From assembly GCF_027886425.1 (NCBI RefSeq), contig NZ_CP115671.1, forward strand, positions 806,001 to 870,000: a stretch of DNA of 64,000 bases, read 5' to 3'. This stretch comes from Brevundimonas vesicularis (GTDB lineage: Bacteria > Pseudomonadota > Alphaproteobacteria > Caulobacterales > Caulobacteraceae). This document shows positions 50,445-58,172 of the stretch, one piece after another. The position numbers and the translations under genes were made by a program. The notes beneath the pieces were generated by a model, which worked only from the letters and a program-made list of their open reading frames with translations, did not search any database and was not told the origin of the DNA. Position 1 is the stretch's first letter; every line of letters starts with the position of its first letter.

Positions 50445-51407
50445 ATGTCCGCACCCCAGGTCCTGTTCGTCACCTCCAACCGCATCGGCGACTGCGTCAT
50501 CTCGTCCGGCGTGATCCGCGAGATCGCGCGTCAGGTCCCGGGGGCCGAGATCACCGTCGCGTGCGGTCGGCCGCCCGCGCCCTTCTTCCGCAATGCGCCC
50601 GGCGTGGTGCGCACCATCGTGCTGGACAAGAAGAAGCTGTCCGGCCACTGGCTCGATCTGTGGAAACAGGTCGTCGGCACGCGCTGGAATCTGGTGATCG
50701 ACATCCGGGGTTCGGCGCTCAGCTATCTGATCCCGGCGAAGCGGCGCATCGTCTATAACCGCTCGTGGGAGACGGGCCTGCGCAAGGTCGAGATGGTGTC
50801 GCGGCTGATGGGTTCGCCGACGCCGCTGGATCCCGAAATCTTCCTGGACGATCAGGCGCGGGCCAAGGCCGCCGCCGTGATCGATCCGCAGCTGGCGGGC
50901 GGCGCGGGTCCCGGCCCGATAATCGCCCTGGCCCCCATCGCGCATCAGCCGGGCAAGAGCTGGCCCGCCGATCGCTGGGGCGCGCTGGTCGAGAAGCTGA
51001 AAGCCGAGCCGCGCTTCAACGGCTGGCGCTTCATGCCGGTGGGCGGGCCGGGTGACCGGCCCCCGGCGACCCCGGCTTTGGAGGCGGCGGGGCCGCGCGG
51101 CATCGATTTCGTCGGCAAGGGCGACATCCTGGCCTCGGCCGCCGCCATCGATCGGGCCGATCTGTTCGTCGGCAACGATTCGGGTCTGATGCACGTGTCG
51201 GCGGCGCTGGGCCGGCCGACCCTGGGTCTGTTCGGTCCGACCGAGTGGTGGCTGTATGGACCGTGGGGACCCAAGACGCGCACGGCGGCGTCCAACGAGA
51301 CGCGCGGCCAGTTCGCGCCGATCGAGGACCTGACGGTGGATCACGTCTTCGACGCGGTGCTGGCGCTGCATGACGCCTACATCGTCGAAACGCCTGCGAA
51401 CCCTTGA
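50445..51407 (+). CDS. Glycosyltransferase family 9 (heptosyltransferase-like)
   Basis: A 320-residue GT-B enzyme of the ADP-heptose:LPS heptosyltransferase family. VLFVTSNRIGDCVISSGVIREI is the N-terminal block (in parts), and IALAPIAHQPGKSWPADRW and LFVGNDSGLMHVSAALGRPTLGLFG contain the nucleotide-sugar contacts. It probably adds a sugar to lipopolysaccharide core or another glycan at the inner membrane. An ATG six codons upstream (50427) is equally possible; neither has a good ribosome site. Confidence 0.85.
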   Translation: MSAPQVLFVTSNRIGDCVISSGVIREIARQVPGAEITVACGRPPAPFFRNAPGVVRTIVLDKKKLSGHWLDLWKQVVGTRWNLVIDIRGSALSYLIPAKRRIVYNRSWETGLRKVEMVSRLMGSPTPLDPEIFLDDQARAKAAAVIDPQLAGGAGPGPIIALAPIAHQPGKSWPADRWGALVEKLKAEPRFNGWRFMPVGGPGDRPPATPALEAAGPRGIDFVGKGDILASAAAIDRADLFVGNDSGLMHVSAALGRPTLGLFGPTEWWLYGPWGPKTRTAASNETRGQFAPIEDLTVDHVFDAVLALHDAYIVETPANP

Positions 51408-51520
51408 AAAATCGGGGCTCGCGGCGCATATTGCCGGCCTTGAGGGGAACGTGGCGATCGCCGCGTGCATTCGCTCATCACGACATACGCCTTCTCTGAC
51501 CACATAAGGAAACGACGCCC

Positions 51521-52054
51521 ATTCGCCGTCCCATGCAAGCGCCACCCGTGAAAGACGGGCCGCGTATGAACCAGGATATCCGCGCCCCTCGCGTTCTGCT
51601 CATCGACCAGAACGGCGAAAAACAGGGCGTCATGCCCACCTCCGCTGCTCTGGAAGCCGCCGAGGAAGCCGGGATGGACCTGGTCGAGATCGTCTCCACC
51701 TCAGAGCCGCCGGTGGCCAAGATCCTCGATTACGGCAAGCACCGTTTCCAGGAACAAAAGAAGAAGGCCGAGCAGCGCAAGCGCCAGAAGGTCGTCGAGC
51801 TGAAGGAGATCAAGCTCCGTCCCAACATCGACACCCACGACTATGAGGTGAAGGCCAAGGCCATGCACCGCTTCTTTGAGGAAGGCGACAAGGTCAAGGT
51901 CACCCTGCGCTTCCGCGGTCGCGAAATGGCCCACCCCGAACTGGGCATGAAGCTGCTGAACAAGGTTCAGGCCGACTTCGACGAAGTCGCCAAGGTCGAG
52001 TTCTCGCCCAAGATGGAAGGCCGCCAGATGATCATGATCCTGGCCCCGCGCTGA
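51521..52054 (+). CDS. infC: Translation initiation factor IF-3, probable ATT start
   Basis: A 177-residue IF-3 that keeps 30S subunits free and proofreads start codons. The N-domain has DGPRMNQDIRAPRVLLID and MPTSAALEAAEEAGMDLVEI, the linker is lysine-rich, and the C-domain contains KEIKLRPNIDTHDYEVK and VTLRFRGREMAH. I place the start at ATT 51521: AAGGA ends ten bases before it, whereas the first ATG (51533) is 22 bases from any ribosome site. An ATT start is the known autoregulation device of infC in enterobacteria. The ATG at 51533 (173 residues) is the alternative. A terminator follows. Confidence 0.9.
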   Translation: MRRPMQAPPVKDGPRMNQDIRAPRVLLIDQNGEKQGVMPTSAALEAAEEAGMDLVEIVSTSEPPVAKILDYGKHRFQEQKKKAEQRKRQKVVELKEIKLRPNIDTHDYEVKAKAMHRFFEEGDKVKVTLRFRGREMAHPELGMKLLNKVQADFDEVAKVEFSPKMEGRQMIMILAPR

Positions 52055-52077
52055 TCGCGATCCATCGCTGAATACGA

Positions 52078-52109
52078 AACGCCCCGGTCCCACGACCGGG
52101 GCGTTTTTC
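52078..52109 (+). terminator. Rho-independent terminator of infC
   Basis: A 12-bp perfect stem AACGCCCCGGTC / GACCGGGGCGTT with a CCAC loop and a following T-run (TTTTTCTTT). It separates infC from the MFS gene and from rpmI-rplT. Confidence 0.93.
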
Positions 52110-52138
52110 TTTGCTGGAGAAACGGCTAAGCGTGGGAA

Positions 52139-53443
52139 ATGACGAACGCCGATACGGTCGCTGCGCGCACCCCGCCGCCCAAGCTCAAGACACCGGCGTT
52201 GGCCGTGTTGTTCGCGACGGTGTTCATCAATCTGGTCGGGTTCGGGCTGGTGGTGCCGTTGCTGCCGTTCTTCGCCCAGAGCCTGAAGGCCGAGGCGTGG
52301 CAAATCACGCTGATGTTCTCGGCCTATTCGCTGGGTCAGTTCTTCGCCGAGCCGTTCTGGGGGCGGTTGTCGGACCGGATCGGACGAAAGCCCGTGCTGT
52401 TGATGACCCTGATCGCCAATGCGCTGGGCTATCTGATGCTGGCCTTCGTGCCCAACATCTGGCTGGCGATCGCGGTCAGGCTGTTCACCGGCCTGGGGGC
52501 CGGCAACATCTCGACGGTTCAGGGGTATGTGGCCGATGTGACCCCGCCCGAGCAGAGGGCCGGGCGGATGGGTCTGATCGGGGCGGCGTTCGGCCTCGGC
52601 TTCATCGTCGGGCCGGGGCTGGGCGGATTGCTGACGCAGCCGCAGCTGGGACGGCTGGGCTATCAGCTGCCGATCTTCCTGGCGGCGGCGTTAGCGGCGG
52701 TCGCGGCGGTCGGCGTCGTCGTCTTCCTGCGCGAGAGCCGGGCCAAGGCCGATCCCGCCGCGCCGCGTCCGGCCTTCCTGGCGGGCCTGAAGGCTGCGCG
52801 CGACAACGCGGTGGTGTCGCGCGTGCTGGTCGTGACCCTGATCTATATGGCCGGGTTTTCGGCGATGGAGAGCGTGTTCGGCCTGTGGTCCGAGAGCCGC
52901 TATCAATGGGGCGCGCGCGAGGTGGGGCTCAGCTTCATGATCGTGGGCATCGTCTCGACGCTGAACCAGGGGTTCTTCGCCGGGCGGCTGGCGCGGCGTT
53001 TCGGCGAATCGCGCGTGCTGGCCACCGGCATGCTGCTGTTTGGCGCATCGCTGGTGTTGCAGGTGCTGGCGTCGGTCGCGTGGTTTCCCGCGACGCGGCT
53101 TGAGCTGGGCGCCCTGACGATCCCGGTCGTCCAGGGCTGGATCATCCCGATCGTGATGGCGATCGGCGCGTGCGGCATGTCGCTGGCCATGCCCAACATC
53201 TCGGCCATGATCAGCCGCGCCTCGCCGCCGGATCGGCAGGGGGCCATGCTGGGTCTGAACATGGCCTCCAGCTCGGTGGCGCGCATTTTCGGGCCGATGA
53301 TCGCAGGCGCGCTGTTCTCGGGGTTGGGGCATGACTGGCCCTTCGTGATCGGGGCGTTGCTGACCCTACCGGCGGCCCTGATGGCGATCAACGCCGGGCG
53401 CGTCATTCGCAGCAGCGAGGGCGGCGTCAAAGCCCCGGCCTGA
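52139..53443 (+). CDS. MFS transporter, TetA-like (DHA1) drug efflux type
   Basis: A 434-residue, 12-helix major facilitator. Motif A is WGRLSDRIGRKPVLLMTL between TM2 and TM3; the first helix FINLVGFGLVVPLLPFF and the motif-C-like GFIVGPGLGGLL in TM5 place it with TetA-type H+ antiporters. The substrate cannot be told. It is inserted between infC and rpmI-rplT, which are normally adjacent, and is preceded by a terminator. Base composition equals its neighbours, so the insertion is not recent. Confidence 0.88.
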   Translation: MTNADTVAARTPPPKLKTPALAVLFATVFINLVGFGLVVPLLPFFAQSLKAEAWQITLMFSAYSLGQFFAEPFWGRLSDRIGRKPVLLMTLIANALGYLMLAFVPNIWLAIAVRLFTGLGAGNISTVQGYVADVTPPEQRAGRMGLIGAAFGLGFIVGPGLGGLLTQPQLGRLGYQLPIFLAAALAAVAAVGVVVFLRESRAKADPAAPRPAFLAGLKAARDNAVVSRVLVVTLIYMAGFSAMESVFGLWSESRYQWGAREVGLSFMIVGIVSTLNQGFFAGRLARRFGESRVLATGMLLFGASLVLQVLASVAWFPATRLELGALTIPVVQGWIIPIVMAIGACGMSLAMPNISAMISRASPPDRQGAMLGLNMASSSVARIFGPMIAGALFSGLGHDWPFVIGALLTLPAALMAINAGRVIRSSEGGVKAPA

Positions 53444-53449
53444 CTCGTC

Positions 53450-53478
53450 TTGCAATGGCGGCGCTCTTCACGTAGAAG
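53450..53478 (+). promoter_or_regulatory. Candidate promoter of rpmI-rplT
   Basis: TTGCAA (53450-53455) and TAGAAG (53473-53478) are separated by exactly 17 bp, and lie between the MFS stop and the ribosomal-protein leader. The match to housekeeping promoters is moderate; the position fits a separate rpmI-rplT unit. Confidence 0.4.
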
Positions 53479-53495
53479 CCGCGCCTTCGCGTACC

Positions 53496-53530
53496 GAACC
53501 GCCAGGCGAACAGGCATGCCTGGGCGGTTC
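53496..53530 (+). promoter_or_regulatory. Leader hairpin upstream of rpmI
   Basis: A 12-bp stem GAACCGCCAGGC / GCCTGGGCGGTTC with one bulged base and a ten-base loop, followed by TTAAAC. It could be an L20-responsive leader structure, as ribosomal protein L20 autoregulates this operon in other bacteria, or a weak terminator of the MFS gene. Confidence 0.45.
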
Positions 53531-53557
53531 TTAAACTCTGAGGAAACACCGCAAGAC

Positions 53558-53587
53558 GGGCTCAAGTAGCTCGAAGGGCGGTAGCCC
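53558..53587 (+). promoter_or_regulatory. CAAGYA/GRT hairpin element, copy upstream of rpmI
   Basis: Thirty-base element 18 bases before the rpmI ATG, with AAGGAG in the spacer. Outer stem GGGCT/AGCCC, internal loop CAAGTA and GGT, inner stem GCTC/GGGC (one T-G wobble) with a GAA triloop. Confidence 0.7.
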
Positions 53588-53605
53588 CTCAAAAAGGAGA
53601 CTGAA

Positions 53606-53803
53606 ATGCCGAAACTGAAGACGAAGTCGGGCGCCAAGAAGCGCTTCAAATTCACGGCCACTGGCAAGGTTAAGGCCGGCGTTGCGGGCAAGCGTCACCG
53701 CTTGATCAGCCACAACTCGAAATACATCCGCCAGAACCGCGGCACCTCGGTCATGGCCGACGCCGACGCCAAGAAGATCAAATCCTACATGCCGTACGCC
53801 TGA
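53606..53803 (+). CDS. rpmI: 50S ribosomal protein L35
   Basis: A 65-residue highly basic protein (MPKLKTKSGAKKRFK, then RHRLISHNSKYIRQNRG), matching L35 in length and sequence. A strong ribosome site AAAAAGGAG precedes the ATG. rplT follows after 55 bp, the universal order. Confidence 0.97.
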   Translation: MPKLKTKSGAKKRFKFTATGKVKAGVAGKRHRLISHNSKYIRQNRGTSVMADADAKKIKSYMPYA

Positions 53804-53858
53804 TCGGCGCGCGCTGTACGACTGATCTCCATCCCAAAGAATTTGAAGGAATAGCGAC

Positions 53859-54212
53859 ATGGCTCGCGTTAAACGTGGCGTAACCTCGCACGCCAAGCAC
53901 AAGAAGGTTCTGGAGCAGGCCAAGGGCTTCTCCGGCCGCCGCAAGAATACCATCCGTACGGCCAAGGCCGCCGTCGACCGCGCCGGGCAATACGCCTATC
54001 GCGACCGTCGCGCCAAGAAGCGCAACTTCCGCGCCCTGTGGATCCAGCGCATCAACGCCGCCGCCCGTCTGGAAGGCTTCACCTACAGCCAGTTCATCAA
54101 CGGCCTGAACAAGGCCGGCATCGAACTGGACCGCAAGGTTCTGGCCGCGATCGCCGCTGACGCGACCGGCTTCAAGGCCGTCGCCGATAAGGTCCGCGCC
54201 GCCCTGGCTTAA
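53859..54212 (+). CDS. rplT: 50S ribosomal protein L20
   Basis: A 117-residue basic protein starting MARVKRGVTSHAKHKKVLEQAKGF (in two parts), with the conserved RDRRAKKRNFRALWIQRINA block. L20 is needed for early 50S assembly and represses its own operon in several bacteria. It is last in the infC-MFS-rpmI-rplT stretch and is followed by a palindromic repeat and a terminator. Confidence 0.98.
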   Translation: MARVKRGVTSHAKHKKVLEQAKGFSGRRKNTIRTAKAAVDRAGQYAYRDRRAKKRNFRALWIQRINAAARLEGFTYSQFINGLNKAGIELDRKVLAAIAADATGFKAVADKVRAALA

Positions 54213-54217
54213 GGGCC

Positions 54218-54256
54218 GCGCTCAAGCCGCGAGCGATCGCGTCGCGAGCGTAGCGC
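54218..54256 (+). repeat. Degenerate CAAG hairpin element after rplT
   Basis: A 39-base element with the same layout as the leader family: outer stem GCGCT/AGCGC, CAAGCC in place of CAAGYA, a nine-position inner stem GCGAGCGAT/GTCGCGAGC (same tandem G-A/A-G mismatch as the trxA copy) around CGC, and GT in place of GRT. It lies five bases after the rplT stop, not before a credible gene. The minus-strand copy at 63522 matches it at 35 of 39 positions. Confidence 0.6.
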
Positions 54257-54266
54257 AAGAAGAATG

Positions 54267-54304
54267 ACGCCCGCTCCGGTTTCCGGGGCGGGCGTTCTTC
54301 GTTT
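54267..54304. terminator. Terminator between rplT and the convergent hybrid kinase
   Basis: A 13-bp stem ACGCCCGCTCCGG / CCGGGGCGGGCGT with one G-T wobble and a TTT loop, followed by TCTTCGTTT on the plus strand. It ends the rpmI-rplT unit and lies just past the stop of the convergent kinase gene. Confidence 0.8.
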
Positions 54305-55899
54305 CAGGCCGCCTTGGGGACGTGCGATGCCTGGCTCTGCGCCAGCACCATGCGGATGGCGTTCAGAAGGGCGTCGGGCTGGATCGGCTTTTGCGCCACG
54401 CCGTTCATGCCGGCGGCGATATAGTCCAGCTCGTCGCGCTCGTCGGCGTTCGCCGTCAGGGCCAGGATCGGCAGGGCGCCGGCCGGACCGGGCAGGGCGC
54501 GGATAGCCCGCGTCGCGGCGACCCCATCCATCACCGGCATCTTGATGTCCATCAGGGCCAGGTCGAACGGACGGGTCATTACGGCGTCCACCGCCTCGCG
54601 CCCGTTCTCGGCCATCTCGCAGGTGCAGCCGAACATCTCCAGCAGCTTGCCGGCGACGAAGCGGTTGGTGGCGTTGTCGTCCACCACCAGCACATGCAGG
54701 GTGTCGTGCGGCGTCGGCTCGGCCATGGCGGGGGCGGGCGCCGCGCTCTCGGTTGCGACGCGCAGCGGCAGGCGCACCTGGAACCGCGCGCCGCCTTGGG
54801 GCGAGGCGCCCAGCGAGATCGCGCCGCCCATCCGTTCGGCGATCTGTCGACAGATGGCCAGGCCCAGGCCCGCGCCCGCCCCCTCGCGCCCGGCCTTTCC
54901 GGTGTTGAAGGGATCAAAGATGGTCGCGGCCGCCGCCTCGGGCACGCCGGGGCCGCTGTCGTCCACGGTGAAGATCACCTCGCCGTCGGCGTGGCTTTCG
55001 ATCAGGGCGACGACCTCGCCCGTCCGGGTGAACTTCAGCGCATTGCCGATCAGGTTGTTCAACAGTTGCTTCAGCCGCATCCCGTCGGCCTGAACGCAAG
55101 GAACGGCCAGGTCGGTGCGGATGGTCAGGGCCAGGGCCTTTTCCTCGGCCCGCGCGCGCCACAGGGCGTCGATGTCGAAGGCGACCGCCGCCAGGTCCAG
55201 CGGCTCCTCCTCCAGCGTCAGCATGCCGGCCGAGGCGCGTGACATGTCCAGCGCGTCGGTCAGCAGCCGCAGCAGGCTCTGGCCCGAATCGATCACGGTG
55301 CGGACGTAGGGGCGCAGCTCTTCCTGCTCCAGCTTCTTGTCCATCAGGGCTGCGACGCCCAGCACCCCGTTCAGGGGCGTGCGGATCTCATGGCTCATCA
55401 CCGCCAGAAACTCGGACTTGGCCCGGCTGGAGGCGACGGCCTCGGCCTCGGCCAGGGCCAGGTCGCGGGCCAGGGCGCTCATCTCCTCGGCCCGCTGGCG
55501 GTGCAGGGCCGCGCCCGCCTGAACCACCTGCAGCGCCGTGCCGACGCCGACATAGCGGCCGCCTGCCACCACGATGAAGCCGGTCAGCAAGGCGCCCAGC
55601 TCAGCCGCACCATAAGCCTGGAAGAAGGCCTCGGCGCTGGTCGCCGCCTCCGCCACCGGCGCATTGCGGTCCATCAGGCTTTCGGCGGGCCTTCGGGCAT
55701 ACAGGGCGCGTCCGAACTCGGCCGCCATCCTCAGGGTGAAGGCGTTGCGTTCGATGATGCCTAGGGGGCGGCCATCGTCATCGACGACAGCCAGGGCCAG
55801 GGTGTTCGGCTCGGTCTGGAACCGTTCGAACACATCCGCGCCCGGCGTGGACGGGGCCACGGGTGCGATCAAGTCGACGAAATCACCGATCAGCGGCAT
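54304..55899 (-). CDS. Hybrid sensor histidine kinase/response regulator
   Basis: A 531-residue soluble hybrid kinase. The N-terminal region (about residues 10-140) is a putative sensor with two CBS-like repeats (LALAVVDDDGRPLGIIERNAF and FIVVAGGRYVGVGTALQVVQ) and no membrane segments. A short coiled region leads to the phosphoacceptor histidine in FLAVMSHEIRTPLNG. ATP-binding boxes are QLLNNLIGNALKFT, DDSGPGVPE and GAGLGLAICRQIAERMGG. The C-terminal receiver has DD in VLVVDDNATNR and the phosphorylated aspartate in LALMDIKMPVMDG. The ATG ending at 55899 is preferred over the TTG one codon earlier. The signal and output partner are unknown. Confidence 0.9.
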   Translation of the reverse strand: MPLIGDFVDLIAPVAPSTPGADVFERFQTEPNTLALAVVDDDGRPLGIIERNAFTLRMAAEFGRALYARRPAESLMDRNAPVAEAATSAEAFFQAYGAAELGALLTGFIVVAGGRYVGVGTALQVVQAGAALHRQRAEEMSALARDLALAEAEAVASSRAKSEFLAVMSHEIRTPLNGVLGVAALMDKKLEQEELRPYVRTVIDSGQSLLRLLTDALDMSRASAGMLTLEEEPLDLAAVAFDIDALWRARAEEKALALTIRTDLAVPCVQADGMRLKQLLNNLIGNALKFTRTGEVVALIESHADGEVIFTVDDSGPGVPEAAAATIFDPFNTGKAGREGAGAGLGLAICRQIAERMGGAISLGASPQGGARFQVRLPLRVATESAAPAPAMAEPTPHDTLHVLVVDDNATNRFVAGKLLEMFGCTCEMAENGREAVDAVMTRPFDLALMDIKMPVMDGVAATRAIRALPGPAGALPILALTANADERDELDYIAAGMNGVAQKPIQPDALLNAIRMVLAQSQASHVPKAA

Positions 55900-56067
55900 C
55901 AAGGTCCTCGCAAGTCCGGAGGCCTGATTAGACGGTGATATTTAACGCCAGCTTTGCCGTTCATGAACCTTTCGCGGCGGGTTTTCGACAGTCGATCCGT
56001 GGGCGGATGGAAAGTCGCTGTCGCGCGACATATTCCCTCGCGGCCGCGGCTTCGATAGCCTTGCCGC

Positions 56068-57042
56068 ATGATGCGCACCCTGATCTGCAGCCTGGTCGCC
56101 GCCCTCGCCCTGATCACTCCCGCCGCCGCGCAGGATCGACGCGTCGCCGTGACCTTCGACGATCTGCCGTTCCAGACGGATGCGACGACCCTGTGCGATC
56201 CGGCGCGCCTGATGACGATCACCCAGGACTTCGTCGCCATGCTGAAGCCGCTGGACACGCATGGCGTCGCCTTTGTCAATGCGGGCAAGGTGTGCGAGGC
56301 CCAGCGCGCCAGGCTCCTGCCGCGCGTGCTGAATGTCTGGCTGGACGCCGGTCTGGACCTGGGCAACCACACCAACACCCATCTGAACATCCACACGACG
56401 ACGGTTGAGGCCTACCTGGCCGACGTGGACGCCGGGGCGCCGATCTTGCGCGACGTGCTGGCGGCGCGAGGCCAGTCCTTGCGCTGGTTCCGCCACCCCT
56501 ATCTGTTCACCGGCGAGACGCAGGATAAGCATGACGCCATCGCCGCCGGCCTGGCCCAGCGCGGCTATACGATCGCGCCAGTGACCCTCGACAACAACGA
56601 CTGGATGTTCGCCGACGTCTATCGCAAGGCCGAGCAGATCGGCGATCAGGCGCTGATGCAGCGCATCGGTCAGGCCTATGTGGCGCATATGGCGACTGTG
56701 CTGGATTTCTTCGAACCCTACAGCGCCGAGGTGGCGGGCGGGCGTGAACCGGCGCAGGTGCTGCTGCTGCATGCCAACAGCCTGAACCAGGCCTGGTATC
56801 CGCAGATCCACGCCCTGTATCTGGCGCGCGGTTATCGTTTCGTGCCGCTGGAAGAGGCGCTGGCCGATCCGATCTACCAGCACCCTGACACCTATGTCCG
56901 CGCCAACGGAATCTCGTGGCTGCACCGTTGGATGCAGACCGACGGCCGGCCCATCCGCTGGGAGCCGGAACCGCCCGCCTGGATCGTTGCGGCCAACAAG
57001 GCGCCGGCGTCGGAACTTCAGGCCATCGCATCGGCCCCTTGA
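56068..57042 (+). CDS. Secreted polysaccharide deacetylase family protein
   Basis: A 324-residue NodB-homology protein with a signal peptide (LICSLVAALALITPAAAQ). The motifs are complete: VAVTFDDLPF (catalytic base and metal aspartate), NHTNTHLNIH (metal histidines) and FRHPYLFTGE. The last third (about residues 230-300) carries LLLHANSLNQAWYPQIHALY. It probably removes N-acetyl groups from a periplasmic or surface glycan; peptidoglycan and capsule polymers are both possible. pheS follows, but in a separate unit with its own short leader. Confidence 0.88.
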   Translation: MMRTLICSLVAALALITPAAAQDRRVAVTFDDLPFQTDATTLCDPARLMTITQDFVAMLKPLDTHGVAFVNAGKVCEAQRARLLPRVLNVWLDAGLDLGNHTNTHLNIHTTTVEAYLADVDAGAPILRDVLAARGQSLRWFRHPYLFTGETQDKHDAIAAGLAQRGYTIAPVTLDNNDWMFADVYRKAEQIGDQALMQRIGQAYVAHMATVLDFFEPYSAEVAGGREPAQVLLLHANSLNQAWYPQIHALYLARGYRFVPLEEALADPIYQHPDTYVRANGISWLHRWMQTDGRPIRWEPEPPAWIVAANKAPASELQAIASAP

Positions 57043-57083
57043 AGGGTGACGAACGCGCGCGAGAACGCTAAGGCACAGCGCAA

Positions 57084-58160
57084 ATGACCGATCTCGCCAC
57101 ACTTGAACTCGACCTGATCAACGCCATCGGCGGCGCGGAAACCGTCGCCGCCCTGGAAGAGGTGCGCGTCGCCGCCCTGGGCAAGTCCGGCTCCGTCTCC
57201 GGCCTGCTGAAGGGCATGGGCGCCATGAGCCCCGACGAACGCCGCGAGCAGGGGCCGATGATCAACGGCCTGCGCGACCGCGTCGCCGCCGCCATCGCCG
57301 CGAAGAAGATCGCGCTGGAAGCCGCCGAACTGGACGCGCGTCTGCTGTCGGAACGCATCGACCTGACCCTGCCGGCGCGTCCGCGCAGGAAGGGCGGGGT
57401 CCATCCGACCATGCAGGTGATGGACGAGATGATCGCCCTGTTCGCCGAGATGGGCTTCGCCGTGGCCGAAGGTCCCGACATCGAGGACGACTTCCACAAC
57501 TTCACCGCCCTGAACTTCCCGCCCAAACACCCGGCGCGGGAAATGCACGACACCTTCTTCCTGAAGCCGGACCCCGAGACGGGCGAGCGCAAGGTGCTGC
57601 GCACCCACACCAGCCCGGTGCAGGTCCGCACCATGATGAGCCAGAAGCCGCCGATCCGCATCGTCGCGCCGGGCCGCACCTTCCGCAAGGATTCCGACGC
57701 CACCCACACGCCGATGTTCCACCAGATCGAGGGTCTGGTGATCGACCGTGACATTCACATGGGCCACCTGAAGACCACGCTTCAGACCTTCATCGCCCGT
57801 TTCTTCGAACTGGACGCGGTCCAGGCGCGCTTCCGTCCGCACCACTTCCCCTTCACCGAGCCCTCGGCCGAAATGGACATCCGCTGCGACCGGTCGGGCG
57901 GGAAACTGGTGTTCAACACCGGCGACGACTGGCTGGAAATCCTGGGCTGCGGGATGGTGCATCCCAATGTGCTCAGGAACTGCGGCATCGACCCGGACGA
58001 ATATCAGGGCTTCGCCTTCGGCATGGGCGTGGATCGGCTGGCCATGCTGAAATACGGCGTGCCCGACCTGCGCCCCATGTTCGACGCCGACACCCGCTGG
58101 CTGTCCCACTACGGCTTCTCGGCCTTCGCCGCCCCCAACCCGGCCTCGGGCCTGAGCTGA
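57084..58160 (+). CDS. pheS: Phenylalanyl-tRNA synthetase alpha subunit PheS
   Basis: A 358-residue catalytic subunit of the alpha2-beta2 class II synthetase that charges tRNA-Phe. An N-terminal coiled-coil arm (about residues 1-90) precedes the catalytic core. Motif 2 is in GRTFRKDSDATHTPMFHQIE (split here for length) and motif 3 in FGMGVDRLAMLKYGVPDLR; GCGMVHPNVLRNCGID is the phenylalanine-binding block. The pheT gene normally follows directly; here two small genes intervene, both with near-zero spacing. Confidence 0.97.
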   Translation: MTDLATLELDLINAIGGAETVAALEEVRVAALGKSGSVSGLLKGMGAMSPDERREQGPMINGLRDRVAAAIAAKKIALEAAELDARLLSERIDLTLPARPRRKGGVHPTMQVMDEMIALFAEMGFAVAEGPDIEDDFHNFTALNFPPKHPAREMHDTFFLKPDPETGERKVLRTHTSPVQVRTMMSQKPPIRIVAPGRTFRKDSDATHTPMFHQIEGLVIDRDIHMGHLKTTLQTFIARFFELDAVQARFRPHHFPFTEPSAEMDIRCDRSGGKLVFNTGDDWLEILGCGMVHPNVLRNCGIDPDEYQGFAFGMGVDRLAMLKYGVPDLRPMFDADTRWLSHYGFSAFAAPNPASGLS

Positions 58161-58172
58161 ACGAGTTTCAAG

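Noticed and set aside
54264..54506. 80-residue plus-strand frame starting after the degenerate hairpin element near rplT
   Set aside because: It runs through the rplT terminator and then antisense to the hybrid kinase; composition is Arg/Ala/Pro noise.
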